From assembly GCF_024586455.1 (NCBI RefSeq), contig NW_026089624.1:9577341-9641340 (forward strand): a stretch of 64,000 nucleotides of DNA, written 5' to 3'. This document shows, one piece after another, positions 53,978 to 64,000 of the stretch (positions are counted from its first letter, which is position 1; every line of letters starts with the position of its first letter). This DNA is from Bactrocera neohumeralis. Its lineage: Eukaryota > Arthropoda > Insecta > Diptera > Tephritidae. The notes beneath the pieces were generated by a model. It searched no databases. It worked only from the letters and a program-made list of their open reading frames with translations, and was not told the DNA's origin. A program made the position numbers and the translations under genes.

Positions 53978-55044
53978 CACTAGTAAACACTGTTTTTGTC
54001 ACATGAACTTTGTGATGTTCTTTGTTTATATTGTTGTGTTAATCAATTCGTGTAGCCGCCAGCGCCAGCTGACCTAATGCAACACGAACAATCTGTTCTT
54101 CGGCAATCACGATCGTGTAAACGTATGGCTGGCTTCGGTTGCAATGGTATCATGTCAATTCATAGCGTTGCGATGATTGTTTGAATTGAAATGAGACTTT
54201 GGGTAAACCATAAGTAATCTATGAGTACAGCAAACAACAACAATTTTCTGCTGGACTGATTTGAATCATGTTTGGCAAAAAATGAATCAGCTTTGAAAAT
54301 GTGCGCATGTTACAAATTTTCGAAGCGTAAACAATGGAAATTTCATCGAATACTTACATACATATGTACATATAGACATACGTTTGTTGTATGTATGTAC
54401 TCTATGGAATTTCCATTATACGTATAGCATATGTACATATATACATACATACATGTTTATACAAACATATGTATTTGAAATAGAACAGAAGTGCACTAGA
54501 GTAAATCAGTGTTTAGGGGATGATATACAAACCGAACGCTGTCGATCATTTCAATCATTGAAGCATAAGTTTGCATCACTTCGGGTATTTTCTGCTGATA
54601 CGAACGTTCATAAACAAATCAGGTATAAGCTGATCGCTAGTGATACAAAGTTGTTCTCTATCGCTGATTTGAAGACAAACAGTTCGCTTGTGTACATGAA
54701 CTGAACTGACAGAATCGGACGGTGTAATTTATTACTCGTTGCAGTTCTCTGATATGTTTGTATGTATGATAACTTTCAAGCACGTGCAGTGTTTTTGTGA
54801 CAGTCACATATTCATTTCTGACCTCGTGTACGTGTCTTCAATTTAATTTAATTAATGCTATTTTGTTTGATTCAAGCAGAATACTTTTAAACCAAGTCCA
54901 AACACACTCCCAAACTTGACTTCGGCAACATAATCATCCTACATAGTACCAAATTACCTCTGCCTCCAAATTGATGAAAAAATTTAAATTTGATATACAT
55001 AAGTTTTGATGTGACAAAAAAAGTAAAAATGTTCTTAATAAGTG
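53978..55044 (+). mobile_element. CACTGG-family derivative, copy 3 (no coding)
   Basis: The left end CACTAGTAAACACTG and following GTCACATGAACTTTGT match copy 2's left end. GACAGTCACATATTCATTTC (54800) and CCAAACACACTCCCAAACTTG (54898) match copy 2's 5' region and the region around its deletion. The right end is degenerate (ATAAGTG). About 700 bp of unrelated sequence lies inside. No target duplication is preserved. Confidence 0.6.
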
Positions 55045-55152
55045 ATACCTTTATAAGATATTTGCTAGATTCACGCGAAAAGAATATATGAACAAAATAT
55101 TTATGTATAAGGTCGTAACTTTTTTTCAAATATTTTGTCGTTACATAAAAGC

Positions 55153-56191
55153 GCCCATACACGAGCACACAAGTGCGTTCGATCGGTATGTGTGCGCTTG
55201 CGGTTTATCGTGTATGGGCTTGTTCGCGTACCGATCCATGTTCGCGAAAATGTTTGATTTTTTACGATCGGTGCGCGAACATGTTTATCGTGTATGGCGT
55301 TGTCGGCGCACAAAATCTCATTTCTCTCGTGTCGCCGAACAGTGAAGATCGCGGACAATGGCAAGTGTTAAGGGGAGAGCCTGCTTTCGAGGCTTCAAAA
55401 AATCGATTTTTTTGAGGATTTTTTTGGGAGGGAAAGAAATAATTGATTGAAGCGAAATTTCTAGGCTTTATAGTTATATATTTGAACATATTTCACAAAT
55501 TTTTTGGATACGAAATCTTTGATATTCTGCCTTTGGGAAGCAATTACCCGATGCATCTCGCATGTTCATTTTTCGGACGGCGGGAAGGATGCAGGTCGCA
55601 ATTTCTATCGGAAACAAAAAATTCAAAGAGATTCATATTTTTTATTAATTTATCTTCTAGTTAAACTAAGAAAATTCCAAAAAAAATGTGTAAAATTTAA
55701 AATTTTATTAAAAATTGAATAAATAGTGGCTTCTGATCAAAAGAATTTTACTTTATGCTGTTTAAAAATATGTTAAAACTTGATTTTTCTTAATATTTTT
55801 TTTAGTTGAAATATAAGAAAATTTTATGTCAATGATAATAAACTTTGCCCTAATTCCATACGACTTTTAGTTTTTTTCCTATCCTGCCCGTCAATTAAGA
55901 ATAATCGTAAAAATTAAAACCCGAGAAATCACGCTTCAAAGTTTTCGCTTTTTGCCTAAACGCTCATACATATACATATTTAGTGTAGGAAAAATAGAAG
56001 TTGGAATAACTTATTAACGAAATACAATGAAATAGATAAAAATGCTACATTAGAAAAAATTCCAAGAAATGTTCCGCTTGCCTGTCGCATATGTTAACTC
56101 TGTGAAGAACGAACGCAAAATGGATTTGTGTGTCGTGTATGGGCAAACGAATTCATACCGATCGAACGCACTTGTGTGCTCGTGTATGGGC
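55153..56191. mobile_element. MITE with perfect 38-bp terminal inverted repeats (1039 bp)
   Basis: Bases 55153-55190 (starting GCCCATACACGAGCACACAA) are the exact reverse complement of 56154-56191. The internal word TCGTGTATGGG recurs at 55208 and 55290, as subterminal repeats. Flanks (CATAAAAG / CTATAAAG) hint at an 8-bp hAT-like duplication with two mismatches. No coding capacity. Confidence 0.85.
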
Positions 56192-56637
56192 ACTATAAAG
56201 CAAGTACATATGTAAACGGAAGGTTTTGAGATCAAAACTGCCATTTTTATGTAGAGTAGCTGTTTGGTTAAAAAAAAGACGGTCTTTATATTTGCGAAAA
56301 CGAAAGTAGTGATTAGAGGTGTACACTACCACTACGTCCATCTGATTTCGAGCTTAGTTCCAAACGCATCAAAAAGTGTTTTCTGTTAATAAATCGGCAG
56401 GCAAAGGCGAAATTTCGATCTCACCTCTGCTATGAAAAATTTCATTATAACTGCATTAATCGCTTGGACTCGGCACAAAAGTTCTAGGACCCTGTATTTA
56501 ACAAGTCACAAGGCGAACTCCACAACAGGGAGAAATATGTAATTCTGTCACTCATCTGGCAGATATTAATTTCATATATGTCTTACTCGCTAAATAAACC
56601 CAAAATTTAACTTTTAGCAGTAAATGATAACGGTAAG
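56192..56637 (-). other. Intron sequence 3' of the fuss-like exon
   Basis: Follows the splice donor at 56643-56638 on the minus strand. No further exon was recognised. Confidence 0.5.
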
Positions 56638-56643
56638 TCTTAC
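56638..56643 (-). promoter_or_regulatory. 5' splice site of the fuss-like exon
   Basis: GAG|GTAAGA on the minus strand. The open frame reads 10 codons into the intron before TAA, so the ORF end is not the protein end. Confidence 0.75.
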
Positions 56644-59241
56644 CTCTGAACTCAAGAGTTTCTTCCATACTAAAGATGTCCCCACATTATAAGTATGGTG
56701 TTGGTGAGTGATACAGTTGGTCTTTACGATTTCAATAGATCTGTTGGAGTTATTGATACTTTCATCTTTCAATGGCGTGTAAAAACTATCATTCGATGTA
56801 CTACTATACACTGGGGATTTGCAAAACCGTCCACAATTTTTCTCAAGTTTTCGATTGTTGCTGTTTTTACTAGTATATATATTTGTGACCATATCCTGTT
56901 TAGTGATGTTATCAAACGCAACGGGTTCTGTAGTGATATTAGTGTTTGTCACATGATTTTGAAGCATATGTAGTGGTTGTACATTTGAACTATTTTTGTG
57001 TTTTCTGTAATAATCCGGAGATACTGATCGGGTCAAAATGAGATCTGCTGCCGCCAAAGCAGACTTTTCGGGATTACGGGGGTTATTATGTAATGCTACA
57101 AGGTTAATATCATCAGGCTGATGGTGACATGATGCCACATTAAGGGCAATTTTAAAGATTTTGCTGGGTTGGAAATCATCTTCTGTCGTTTCAATGTCAA
57201 CCATTTCATCATCGTCAATAGTGTTGTTGTTGCTATTTTCGTCACTTGAAGAATGTGAATCACCTGCATAAGAGCCTTTTACATCACGATCACAATGTTT
57301 CAAATCGCACTGACCTAAAGGAGATGCTCTAAATGGCGAATGAGGTGGTATGTCAACTGTTGCTTGAGAATGGTTTTGAGATAAAGGACCACGAAATTGC
57401 AAAGTATTTGATGCTGAGGAACGAAAGTTAGCATGAACGGCCAAAGCAAGAGGTGCGGTATTACATCCTGCTTCCGTTGTACCTGCACTTGTTATACTAG
57501 TATTATGCAGTAAAGGAGGATCGGCAATTAGTGGCAACGTATTTTCTGTTGGTAAATTGCTGAAATATATTTTAGAGTGATTTGTTTTGTGTGTAGCTTG
57601 AGCACTCGTTGATATTGTAGCGGTAGAGTTAACAGATGTCGTAGCTAAATCAGTAGTTGCCGAAGCTACCGTTACCGATGCAACAGCGTTGAAAAATTTT
57701 GGTTTACTTGGTTGACAAACTGGTTTGAATGCCGACGACGTGACAAATTGCGGAATGAAAGATGTGCTTGCATCAACTAATTTATTTCGATTGCCTAATT
57801 CCTGACCAGAATTTGAAAAGCAACTGCCATTTTCCGTAGCCATATTAGTATTTGGTTTCCAAGTACTATATTTCAGTGGTTGACAAAATTCATTGTTATC
57901 ATATCTTCGGATGAGAGCAGTACCACCTTCATCACGATCTCTTCTCTCACTTCCCGTCATAGACATAAGTGGAAGTTGAGTGAAAAATTCTTTATTGCTG
58001 CTAATCGACGGAGTCCTTAACCAATGCATTGCATAATCCGTAAGCCCGAATGGGCTCACTGTAATATTATAACCATTATTATAATTTCGGTTTTTGTAGC
58101 CAGATGCGTTCGATTTTTGAGCAGAGTGTGCATGCCACATGTAATCCATCATAAAATTTCGTGATAGGGGAATTTCATGGTCATTACCTTCGCTTAGTTG
58201 CAATGTAGAAACACTACTAGTTCTCCCTTGATATGAAACACTATGTGGCGTTGCGCTTCCAATGTTCGTCGGTCGTACGGCACCTACCGCTGCTGCAACG
58301 GCCTTGACACCAATCATAGCCGCACCTGTTACTGTACTAATATTCTTTTCAACCTGATTACATTGTCGTTTTGTTGACTCTGGTGAAGGGTTATGAGACG
58401 TCAAATAACTACTGTTATGACGCAAAGATAAATCAATATCATTGAAAGAATATTGATTATCAGAAGCTTTTGCTACTGTCATAATGGTTTCATCCCTGCC
58501 ATTTTCGTTCAAAGTACCAGTGTAGGAAGCTGTGGCCGATCCTGGAACATTTATACTATGTTGTAACTTATCTTGCTGCTCATGTCTTTGGGTAGTTGAT
58601 GTTGTTTGTGATGTCGAAGAATTGTGACTCATGAGACGTTTACGTGTACCACCGTTAAACATTGCTTTAACGTCCTCCCATGCATGGACAATTTCTTCAG
58701 GGGGATGACCGTTAAGGAGCATATGACGACGCCATGAATTGAAATTTGCCGCATCGGGCTGAACATATTTGTCACCTGCAGTGATTCGGTGAGAATGGAA
58801 AATAAACTTGTTTGGCGAAAAGAACATGCCACAATAAAAACATTTTATACATTTCGCTCGGGAGGAGTTGTAACGAGATGGTAAAAATGAACCGCGGCAA
58901 CCCCAAGCGCACTTATGATACACAGTAAAAGCAAAATCTTCAGGTAGTCTAGGCGGTGCATTATCACCTAAGAAGCTTTTACATAAACGTTCCGCTTCAC
59001 GCCTTGTTATCATGCCGCAACGACGAGAACTAATTGGCATTGCCCCAGCACGTCGCAATATTTCCAACTGTACCGGAGTACATTGAACGCAAGTAATACC
59101 AAGTGCGACTCGACGGTTATGAATTTCATTATAACTATACTGTTTGAGCAAAGTGTTAGATATCTGGGCTAAACACAACCGCTCTTGACCTTCGATATAA
59201 AGTGATACTATTGGGATGTCATAAAGGAGTACAGTGCTAAC
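56644..59241 (-). CDS. fuss: Ski/Sno-family corepressor, large internal exon (Fussel/SKOR-like)
   Basis: 866 codons, phase 0 at both ends. The exon opens with a Dachshund-homology (Ski/Sno) domain, about residues 1-95 (VSTVLLYDIPIVSLYIEGQE, ALGITCVQCTPVQLEILRRA, ITRREAERLCKSFLG). The SAND-like zinc domain follows (about 105-200: CAWGCRGSFLPSRYNSSRAK, CIKCFYCGMFFSPNKFIFHS, PDAANFNSWRRHMLLNG, IVHAWEDVKAMFNGG). The rest is a Ser/Thr/Asn-rich, probably disordered tail with an acidic patch (DDDEMVDIETTEDDF) and a short helix (NPEKSALAAADLILTRS). SKOR/Fussel proteins are nuclear, act in neurons and repress transcription. The N-terminal exon lies to the right, the C-terminus to the left, outside the readable set. 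The frame is completely open, unlike everything around it, which supports selection. Confidence 0.9.
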
Positions 59242-59256
59242 CTGAAAAGGAATAAA
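59242..59256 (-). promoter_or_regulatory. 3' splice site of the fuss-like exon
   Basis: TTTATTCCTTTTCAG on the minus strand, a normal polypyrimidine-AG acceptor; the exon begins GTTAGC. An apparent ATG at 59259 is intronic and not the start codon. Confidence 0.8.
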
Positions 59257-59615
59257 CATACATATGTGAACAATGTTTTTGGCTATGATACCGAAAAATA
59301 ATCAAGTAAAATTGAATTAAGGCCAACTTATAAGTTAAAACATTTTCAAAATACTGAATTAACTATATTTCAACATTAAAGCTTATTTAGGTGAATAAGA
59401 ATAATTAATTAAAACCCAAATCTTAATGAAACAACACAGAAACTTCAGCAATTTTTTCAGTTTTGACGTTTTCTCAATGGATTTAAATACCAATTTTGAA
59501 TAGGAAAACTATATCGAACACAAGGTATTTATAAGTTTCATGGGTATTTGCAAAGATTATAAAAGTTGTTGTTCTTTTCATAAAAATATAAGCAAAAACA
59601 ATGGATGCATTAGAC
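59257..59615 (-). other. Intron of the fuss-like gene
   Basis: AT-rich, no feature recognised. Confidence 0.5.
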
Positions 59616-60247
59616 TTAGGTTAGGTTAGGGTACGTTATACTGGCCGGCTATTACACCATACATGGACCTACTGATCGTTAGTAATGTCAGATGAGGTGC
59701 AATTTAATTAGAGTTAAAGTATTTGCCATACAGTACGTTAACGCTTTAAGCGAGCTTGAAGAGCGATTTGATATTTTGATAATTCATCTAGTTCATTGAA
59801 CTGTGAAGGTCCTAAATATCTAGGCCCAAGTTTTAGGTAATGCTGGACAAAAGCATAAGGGATATTCCAGCGTCTCTCTAATGCATATTCCTGCACTTTC
59901 TCCATATATCGTTGTTACTAATGGAATCCGGAATGTGATGCTAGTAGGTTGTGACTTGTTATTAGGCCAACAACCATCCTGCAGACGAGATCTTGTGAGT
60001 AAAAGGTTGGCATGGTTTCCTTTGGGGTTCTTGCACATGATCTTGGCAATCCTGCATGACCTTAAGGCATTCTATCTCGCTTATTCGGAAATTTTTTTGC
60101 ACATGTTTTTAGTGACTTCCGTTTATCCTGGTTCGGTAGCCAGACGGATGGGACTTTTGGCATCTCATCAGATATTTCGTTTCGAATTGCTTTGTGGTCT
60201 GGAACCCATTATAGTCCTCATTTAATAATCTAATCTAATCTAACCCA
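59616..60247. repeat. Candidate dispersed repeat bounded by GGTTA/CTAAC arrays
   Basis: Begins with TTAGGTTAGGTTAGG and ends with TCTAATCTAATCTAACCC, i.e. inverted simple-repeat ends. The interior has open frames on both strands (59881-60225 plus; 60038-59820 minus), neither recognised. Proposed as a transposon-type repeat within the fuss intron. Confidence 0.45.
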
Positions 60248-60419
60248 TTATATCAGAAGTCGCTTTCAACAGACAATACGTCTACGGCCTTCCTACTTCC
60301 AAGGACATGCTCTATCGTAATACGTTGGGAGATTACGGACTAAATTACCGTCTGTGTTGTTAGCTATCTCACCGCAAATTCTTTCTTCTTAAAGATACTT
60401 TTAACATATAAATTACCCT

Positions 60420-62100
60420 ACATGATCAAAAGTGTGCTCAATAATGTACATAAAGTCCAAATAAAATTACTCAACCCATATTTAAGATATAAATTCGTAA
60501 AAAAGTTCCTTTTTTGGAAGGAAAACATTACCCTCACTTAAGTACGTTTTTGTATTCCCTCCAGCAGGACTCTTCATCTGCCAACTTTCCCAAATTGAAG
60601 AATTTTCACCCATTTCTATCTATTGTTTTCAGTAAACCACGCTCTACTAAGTAATATGATTGAGGTAATTCACATGTTGGCCGATATAAGCGTTATAAAG
60701 TCACCTGGAAGTTCAAAATTGGTTTTTGTTAAGCATACGGGAGCTAAGGGAAGTATTGCCACGATTTAACCCATTTTCGAGTCACAGATATACCATTGTT
60801 AAGAAAAGACTATCCCTGAATTTCTATTACACTCACACTTTGACCTATATTTGTCGTAAGGTCAACTATAGGTTCTGGGCTCAAAATATTCGGTACCCAG
60901 TGACATTTTTTTTTGGATTTCGAAAACTGCTGGTCATAATATGGCGTACGCTCAAACCATTAGTTGTGCAAAAGGCAAAATGCCTGAGTATGAAGAGCTT
61001 GACCTGCTTTCCGTCCTGCTATATAATGCAGAGGCATGGACGATGACGACATCTGATGAGTCGACGTTACGAGTTTTCGAGAGAAAGGTTCTGCGGAAAT
61101 TTAAGGTGCTTAGCACAATAGCAACAGTGAAGCCGCGACAATAGAACGGTGAGGTGTTCGAGATATACAGCGAACTAAGAGACAGCGGCTTCTCTTAGGC
61201 CAGATCGTCCGAATGAATGAAAACACTTCAGCTGTGAGAGTATTCGACGCAGTAACCACCGCGGAAGCAGAGAAAGAGGAAGAACTCTCCGTTGGAAAGA
61301 CTAGGTAGAGAAGGACTTGGCTTCATTTGGAATTTCCGATTGGCACCAAACAGCGAAACGAAGAACGACTGGTGGGCTACTGTAAACTCTGCTATAACCG
61401 AGTAAGCGGTATCTACGCCAAGAAAGAAGAAGAAGAATTTGGCTATAGTAGCTTTGGTTGTTTAGAAGATATGTACATTAAACCTATGGGAGGGCGAGAC
61501 CACAGATGCCCCTTGCTATTGCAATCGTCTGAGCCAAATTACAGCTCCATTTCTTTTTTGGTGCTTAGTTATGGCACTTTATATATAGCGTTTTGTGGGC
61601 TTCACGATGGTCCGCTAATGCTTATTCGCAAACTCCGCCTTACTTTTTTCCACGGAACAAATGTACCAAATTTCATCAATATATCTTTATTTTTATTCAA
61701 GTTACAATGTGGACGGTCAAACGGAGGGACTCTCGTACTATACGTTCAGTTAATTTTGCTAAGATGTAGTATCTAAGATGTGTAGAATTGATCGATTTTA
61801 TCTATTTTTGGCATTACTTCATATTGTTAACAGCAACATGCCCTCTGAGTTAAGTACCTCATATACCATCAACAATACATAATGAATAAAGTCAACCGGT
61901 TGTTTACAATCCTGAAATTAACTATGTTGGCGTTAGGGCAGGTTTTCACCCAATGTTATTTACTTTAGGCACAAAAATACATCGTTAGGAGAAAGCCACA
62001 TTCACCCATACATGCGGTAAACTTTTCAATTTGATCACAGTAGTATAACCCCATATCTATATCGCAGGGTTTTAAGCGATACGTATAACCGTTCCTGAAC
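60420..62100. repeat. Dispersed repeat copy, inverted relative to 50130, with RTE insertion
   Basis: GTTTAGAAGATATGTACATTAAAC (near 61458-61482, here shortened) corresponds in reverse to 50250-50283; the surrounding text has the same kind of match at lower identity. The RTE fragment D occupies 60978-61436. No genes. Confidence 0.5.
60978..61436 (+). mobile_element. RTE fragment, copy D (internally deleted 3' end)
   Basis: About 30 bp matching the linker of copy A (4017-4049, EYEELD) is joined directly to sequence matching copy A from about 5380 (SVLLYNAEAWTM, then DESTLRVFERKVLRK) and continues to the (GAA)n-type tail (AAGAAGAAGAAGAA). Roughly 1.3 kb is missing between the two parts. Confidence 0.8.
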
Positions 62101-62108
62101 AAAACTAC

Positions 62109-62514
62109 AAGGTGATTTCCAAAGTGAACAGGATCTTTAAAAAAAACAGAACAAATGGTTTTTCCGGCAAAATCATTTTATTTTATTCAGAATAGCTCCT
62201 TGTGCTTCAATACAGGTTTTAGCACGGTCCAAAAGCATGTCGAACGAGTGTTTTAGCTCGTTGGCCGCTATGGCCCCCAGTATGCCGGTGCAATCCTTTT
62301 GAATGGCTTCTACGTCTGCATAACGCTTTCCTTTCATGGGAAAATGCATTTTTCCGAAAAGGAAGAAGTCGCACGGTGCCATATCAGGTGAATACGGGGA
62401 GTGGTTAATGGTTAAAATGTGCTTTTTGGTCAAATAATCGTCCTTCGAAAAAGTGCGCTGCAATAAACACAAAAAAGTACCGCAAAGAAAGCTCTCTTTG
62501 AGATATAGAAACAA
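62109..62514 (-). mobile_element. Mariner fragment with 3' terminal repeat
   Basis: The end TACAAGGTGATTTCCAAAG (62105-62125 region) matches the mariner ends at 30334-30858. The minus-strand frame 62514-62173 carries the last part of the catalytic domain (SPDMAPCDFFLFGKM, KGKRYADVEAIQ, NELKHSFDMLLDRAK). The first catalytic Asp, the N-terminus and the 5' end are missing. Confidence 0.8.
62173..62514 (-). pseudogene. Mariner transposase C-terminal fragment
   Basis: 113-codon frame containing SPYSPDMAPCDFFLF, the strand with the third catalytic Asp in mariners, and the conserved C-terminus. The first codons (before KDDYLTKKHILT) do not resemble mariner, so they are flanking sequence. There is no stop inside the matched part. 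Confidence 0.8.
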
Positions 62515-62698
62515 ATAAGTGCAGTTCAGTTACACAAGAGAAATATTTATTTTATATTATCGAGATAAAGAAGCCAAAAAAGTACAGTTAAGAACTCAAA
62601 TATAAGATTAGCAGCTGATGCGGCAGACTTTGATTTACGATATAATTTTTTATATTAAGAGAGGAACGAAGAGTTGTAGACAATTTAAGTATGAATTA
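62515..62698. other. Unassigned AT-rich sequence before a gap
   Basis: Nothing recognised. Confidence 0.4.
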
Positions 62699-62798
62699 NN
62701 NNNNNNNNNNNNNNNNNNNNNNNNNNNNNNNNNNNNNNNNNNNNNNNNNNNNNNNNNNNNNNNNNNNNNNNNNNNNNNNNNNNNNNNNNNNNNNNNNN
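62699..62798. other. Scaffold gap (100 N)
   Basis: Exactly 100 N. Confidence 1.
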
Positions 62799-62873
62799 AC
62801 CATATGTTAAACATAATTTGAATAATATAGAATAAAGTGAACCAAATTAACGTTATGTTATTTTATTAAGAAA

Positions 62874-64000
62874 CTAGCTGGCCCCGCAGCCGATGTCCTG
62901 CGTAAAATTATGTGTTTTGAAATGAAAAGAAAGCTGAATTTATCATTTAATCTTTTTCAATGTAACGCAGCTCGATAAACAACTTTTTTTGGTTTCTGTT
63001 CTGGTGTAAGGAAAAGATGGTTTTACAACTCGTAAGCACGCCATGTTCATATATCTGGCCGTGTGAAAAACATAGCATTTCCAAATGAGACTATCCTTGT
63101 GTTCTGTTGATTGTCACCTCAAATATTCACTGAAAACGGAATTCGTGGAAAGAATCAAGCATTCTGCCTCCTTGTATTCGATAGCTGCGTCACAATCAGT
63201 CGGGTTCCATTACACAGTTTCGGTGCATGAAGATTGCGAAACACAATCACGACAGTTCCTACTTTGAGACGCAAATGATGCGGTGGCATACCAAGCCTCT
63301 CCAAACAATTTAGAAATTCCACTGGAAAATTTACTTTGAATTTTCCAGTTTAAGTCAACAACATCATTATTTTTGGTAGCAATCATATTTATGATAATTT
63401 GGCCAATGTCCGAACATTCGTGATGAGTTCATCTTTCGAGAATTGATAAACGGCAGATGGAATTGATATCAAACCACCGAAAGTATCAACCCGAATTGAC
63501 CCATATCTAATTTTTAGTGAATACGATGTAAAATGTCTTCGGCAATGTAATTTTTGTTCGTATCCCATAATTGACGCGGATTTGAAGGTTGATATGTCGA
63601 AATGATTATCGCGAAAAGTGTGTGATCTTCATTTGCATTCGAAGTAGCAATCGCATCGTCCGTCGTTTGATTCCAGTGATTATCATGTTACAGCAATTGT
63701 AATTGCTGGCTTGCTTCTCAAAATGTTGCACACACCGTACCATTCACCATACGCAATGACTCAAATGACGTTGAACCGCGTACATTAATCAATAGCAATC
63801 GTCGTTTTTCGGGTGAATTGTGTAAATTCTTTGTAATGCATTAGATGAGAACACACCTGGTTGGTCTTGCTTTCTGCGTAAATATTTCTTCGACGATGCA
63901 TTCCATGTATCAGGATATTTCCAAATAGAGCAATGGTCTTGCAAACAGATCACTGACAAAAGTTGAGAAAAAACTCGTCAATGTTAATTTTGTTGCTGTA
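62874..64000 (-). mobile_element. Helitron 3' part, copy 2 (continues past the window)
   Basis: In element orientation it ends CGCAGGACATCGGCTGCG (hairpin), then GGGCCAGCTAG and a T: CTAG fits the CTRR Helitron terminus and the next base T fits insertion between A and T. The helicase C-terminus lies on the minus strand. The 5' part is beyond 64000. Confidence 0.8.
63120..64000 (-). pseudogene. Helitron PIF1-type helicase C-terminal region
   Basis: Minus-strand pieces: LTSFFSTFVSD (near 63980), EHDNHWNQ-like segment (near 63690-63660), and, after a deletion, GMPPHHLRLKVGTVVIVFRN and KLCNGTRL (63290-63190), which is the conserved late helicase segment. Then weak remains of the Cys/His-rich end. 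The central helicase motifs are deleted, as in copy 1, though at other points. Confidence 0.75.

Noticed and set aside
59616..59632. GGTTAGGTTAGG as telomere-like (TTAGG)n repeat
   Set aside because: Only a few units, period of GGTTA differs in context, and the inverted counterpart at 60225 marks a repeat element; flies lack TTAGG telomeres.
1..64000. CRISPR array, prokaryotic operon or horizontally acquired bacterial gene
   Set aside because: No evenly spaced identical repeats and no bacterial-type gene clusters; all recognisable genes are eukaryotic mobile elements or a fly gene.
1..64000. tRNA, rRNA or snRNA genes
   Set aside because: I noticed no box A/box B pair with a plausible cloverleaf and no rRNA-like stretch; a tRNAscan or Infernal run would be needed to exclude them.

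Overview
The window looks like nuclear DNA of a higher (schizophoran) fly, probably a tephritid fruit fly. The base composition is AT-rich, introns are short, and nearly every recognisable reading frame belongs to a transposable element of dipteran type (RTE, Jockey, BEL/Pao, errantivirus, pogo, mariner, piggyBac, Helitron, Harbinger). The only host gene I can defend is one large exon (56644-59241, minus) of a Ski/Sno-family corepressor of the Fussel/SKOR type (Drosophila fuss). In Drosophila fuss is on the small fourth chromosome (Muller element F). That element is the X in tephritids, so this may be an X-linked, repeat-rich segment; that is inference.

Layout, left to right. 505-6400: a decayed BEL/Pao element (minus) split by an RTE-type retrotransposon (2659-5797) with a clean 13-bp target duplication. 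7500-9680: a MADF-domain pseudogene and a convergent PIF/Harbinger transposase fragment with a dispersed dipteran repeat between them. 9690-11100: a scaffold gap followed by about 1 kb of apparently low-quality consensus. 11858-14620: two short inverted-repeat elements and a Helitron 3' end. 15050-19061: an LTR-retrotransposon primer site and leader, then a minus-strand RTE copy. 19075-28258: a Jockey-type element that is a three-level nest. It contains a 489-bp MITE and a pogo-like element, and the pogo-like element contains a 2.2-kb transposon with CACTGG termini that encodes a protein family I cannot name. 28270-33780: decayed Tc/mariner copies, a foldback element, an RTE fragment and a Tigger-like MITE. 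34100-41037: a nearly intact gag-pol-env errantivirus with two 570-bp LTRs and a CGCG target duplication, placed 2 bp from the terminal LTR of a second, broken errantivirus (41044-47689) whose gag is split by a piggyBac element (45347-47515). 47790-52420: minus-strand Jockey ORF1 pieces, an array of splice-acceptor-like motifs and a dispersed tephritid-type repeat. 52425-55044: two further derivatives of the CACTGG transposon. 55153-56191: a MITE with perfect 38-bp inverted ends. 56644-59241: the fuss-like exon. 59616-64000: more repeats, a mariner fragment and the 3' part of a second Helitron.

The main point of interest is the CACTGG family. Two copies have precise ends and 3-bp target duplications (TTA; TAA). 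Removing one copy plus one TTA re-opens the reading frame of the pogo transposase it interrupts. It encodes a cysteine-rich N-terminus and a core in which I can see two candidate catalytic aspartates followed by a C-x2-C motif, consistent with an RNase H-like transposase. The rest of the window records repeated transposon-into-transposon insertion beside and inside the introns of one conserved developmental gene.
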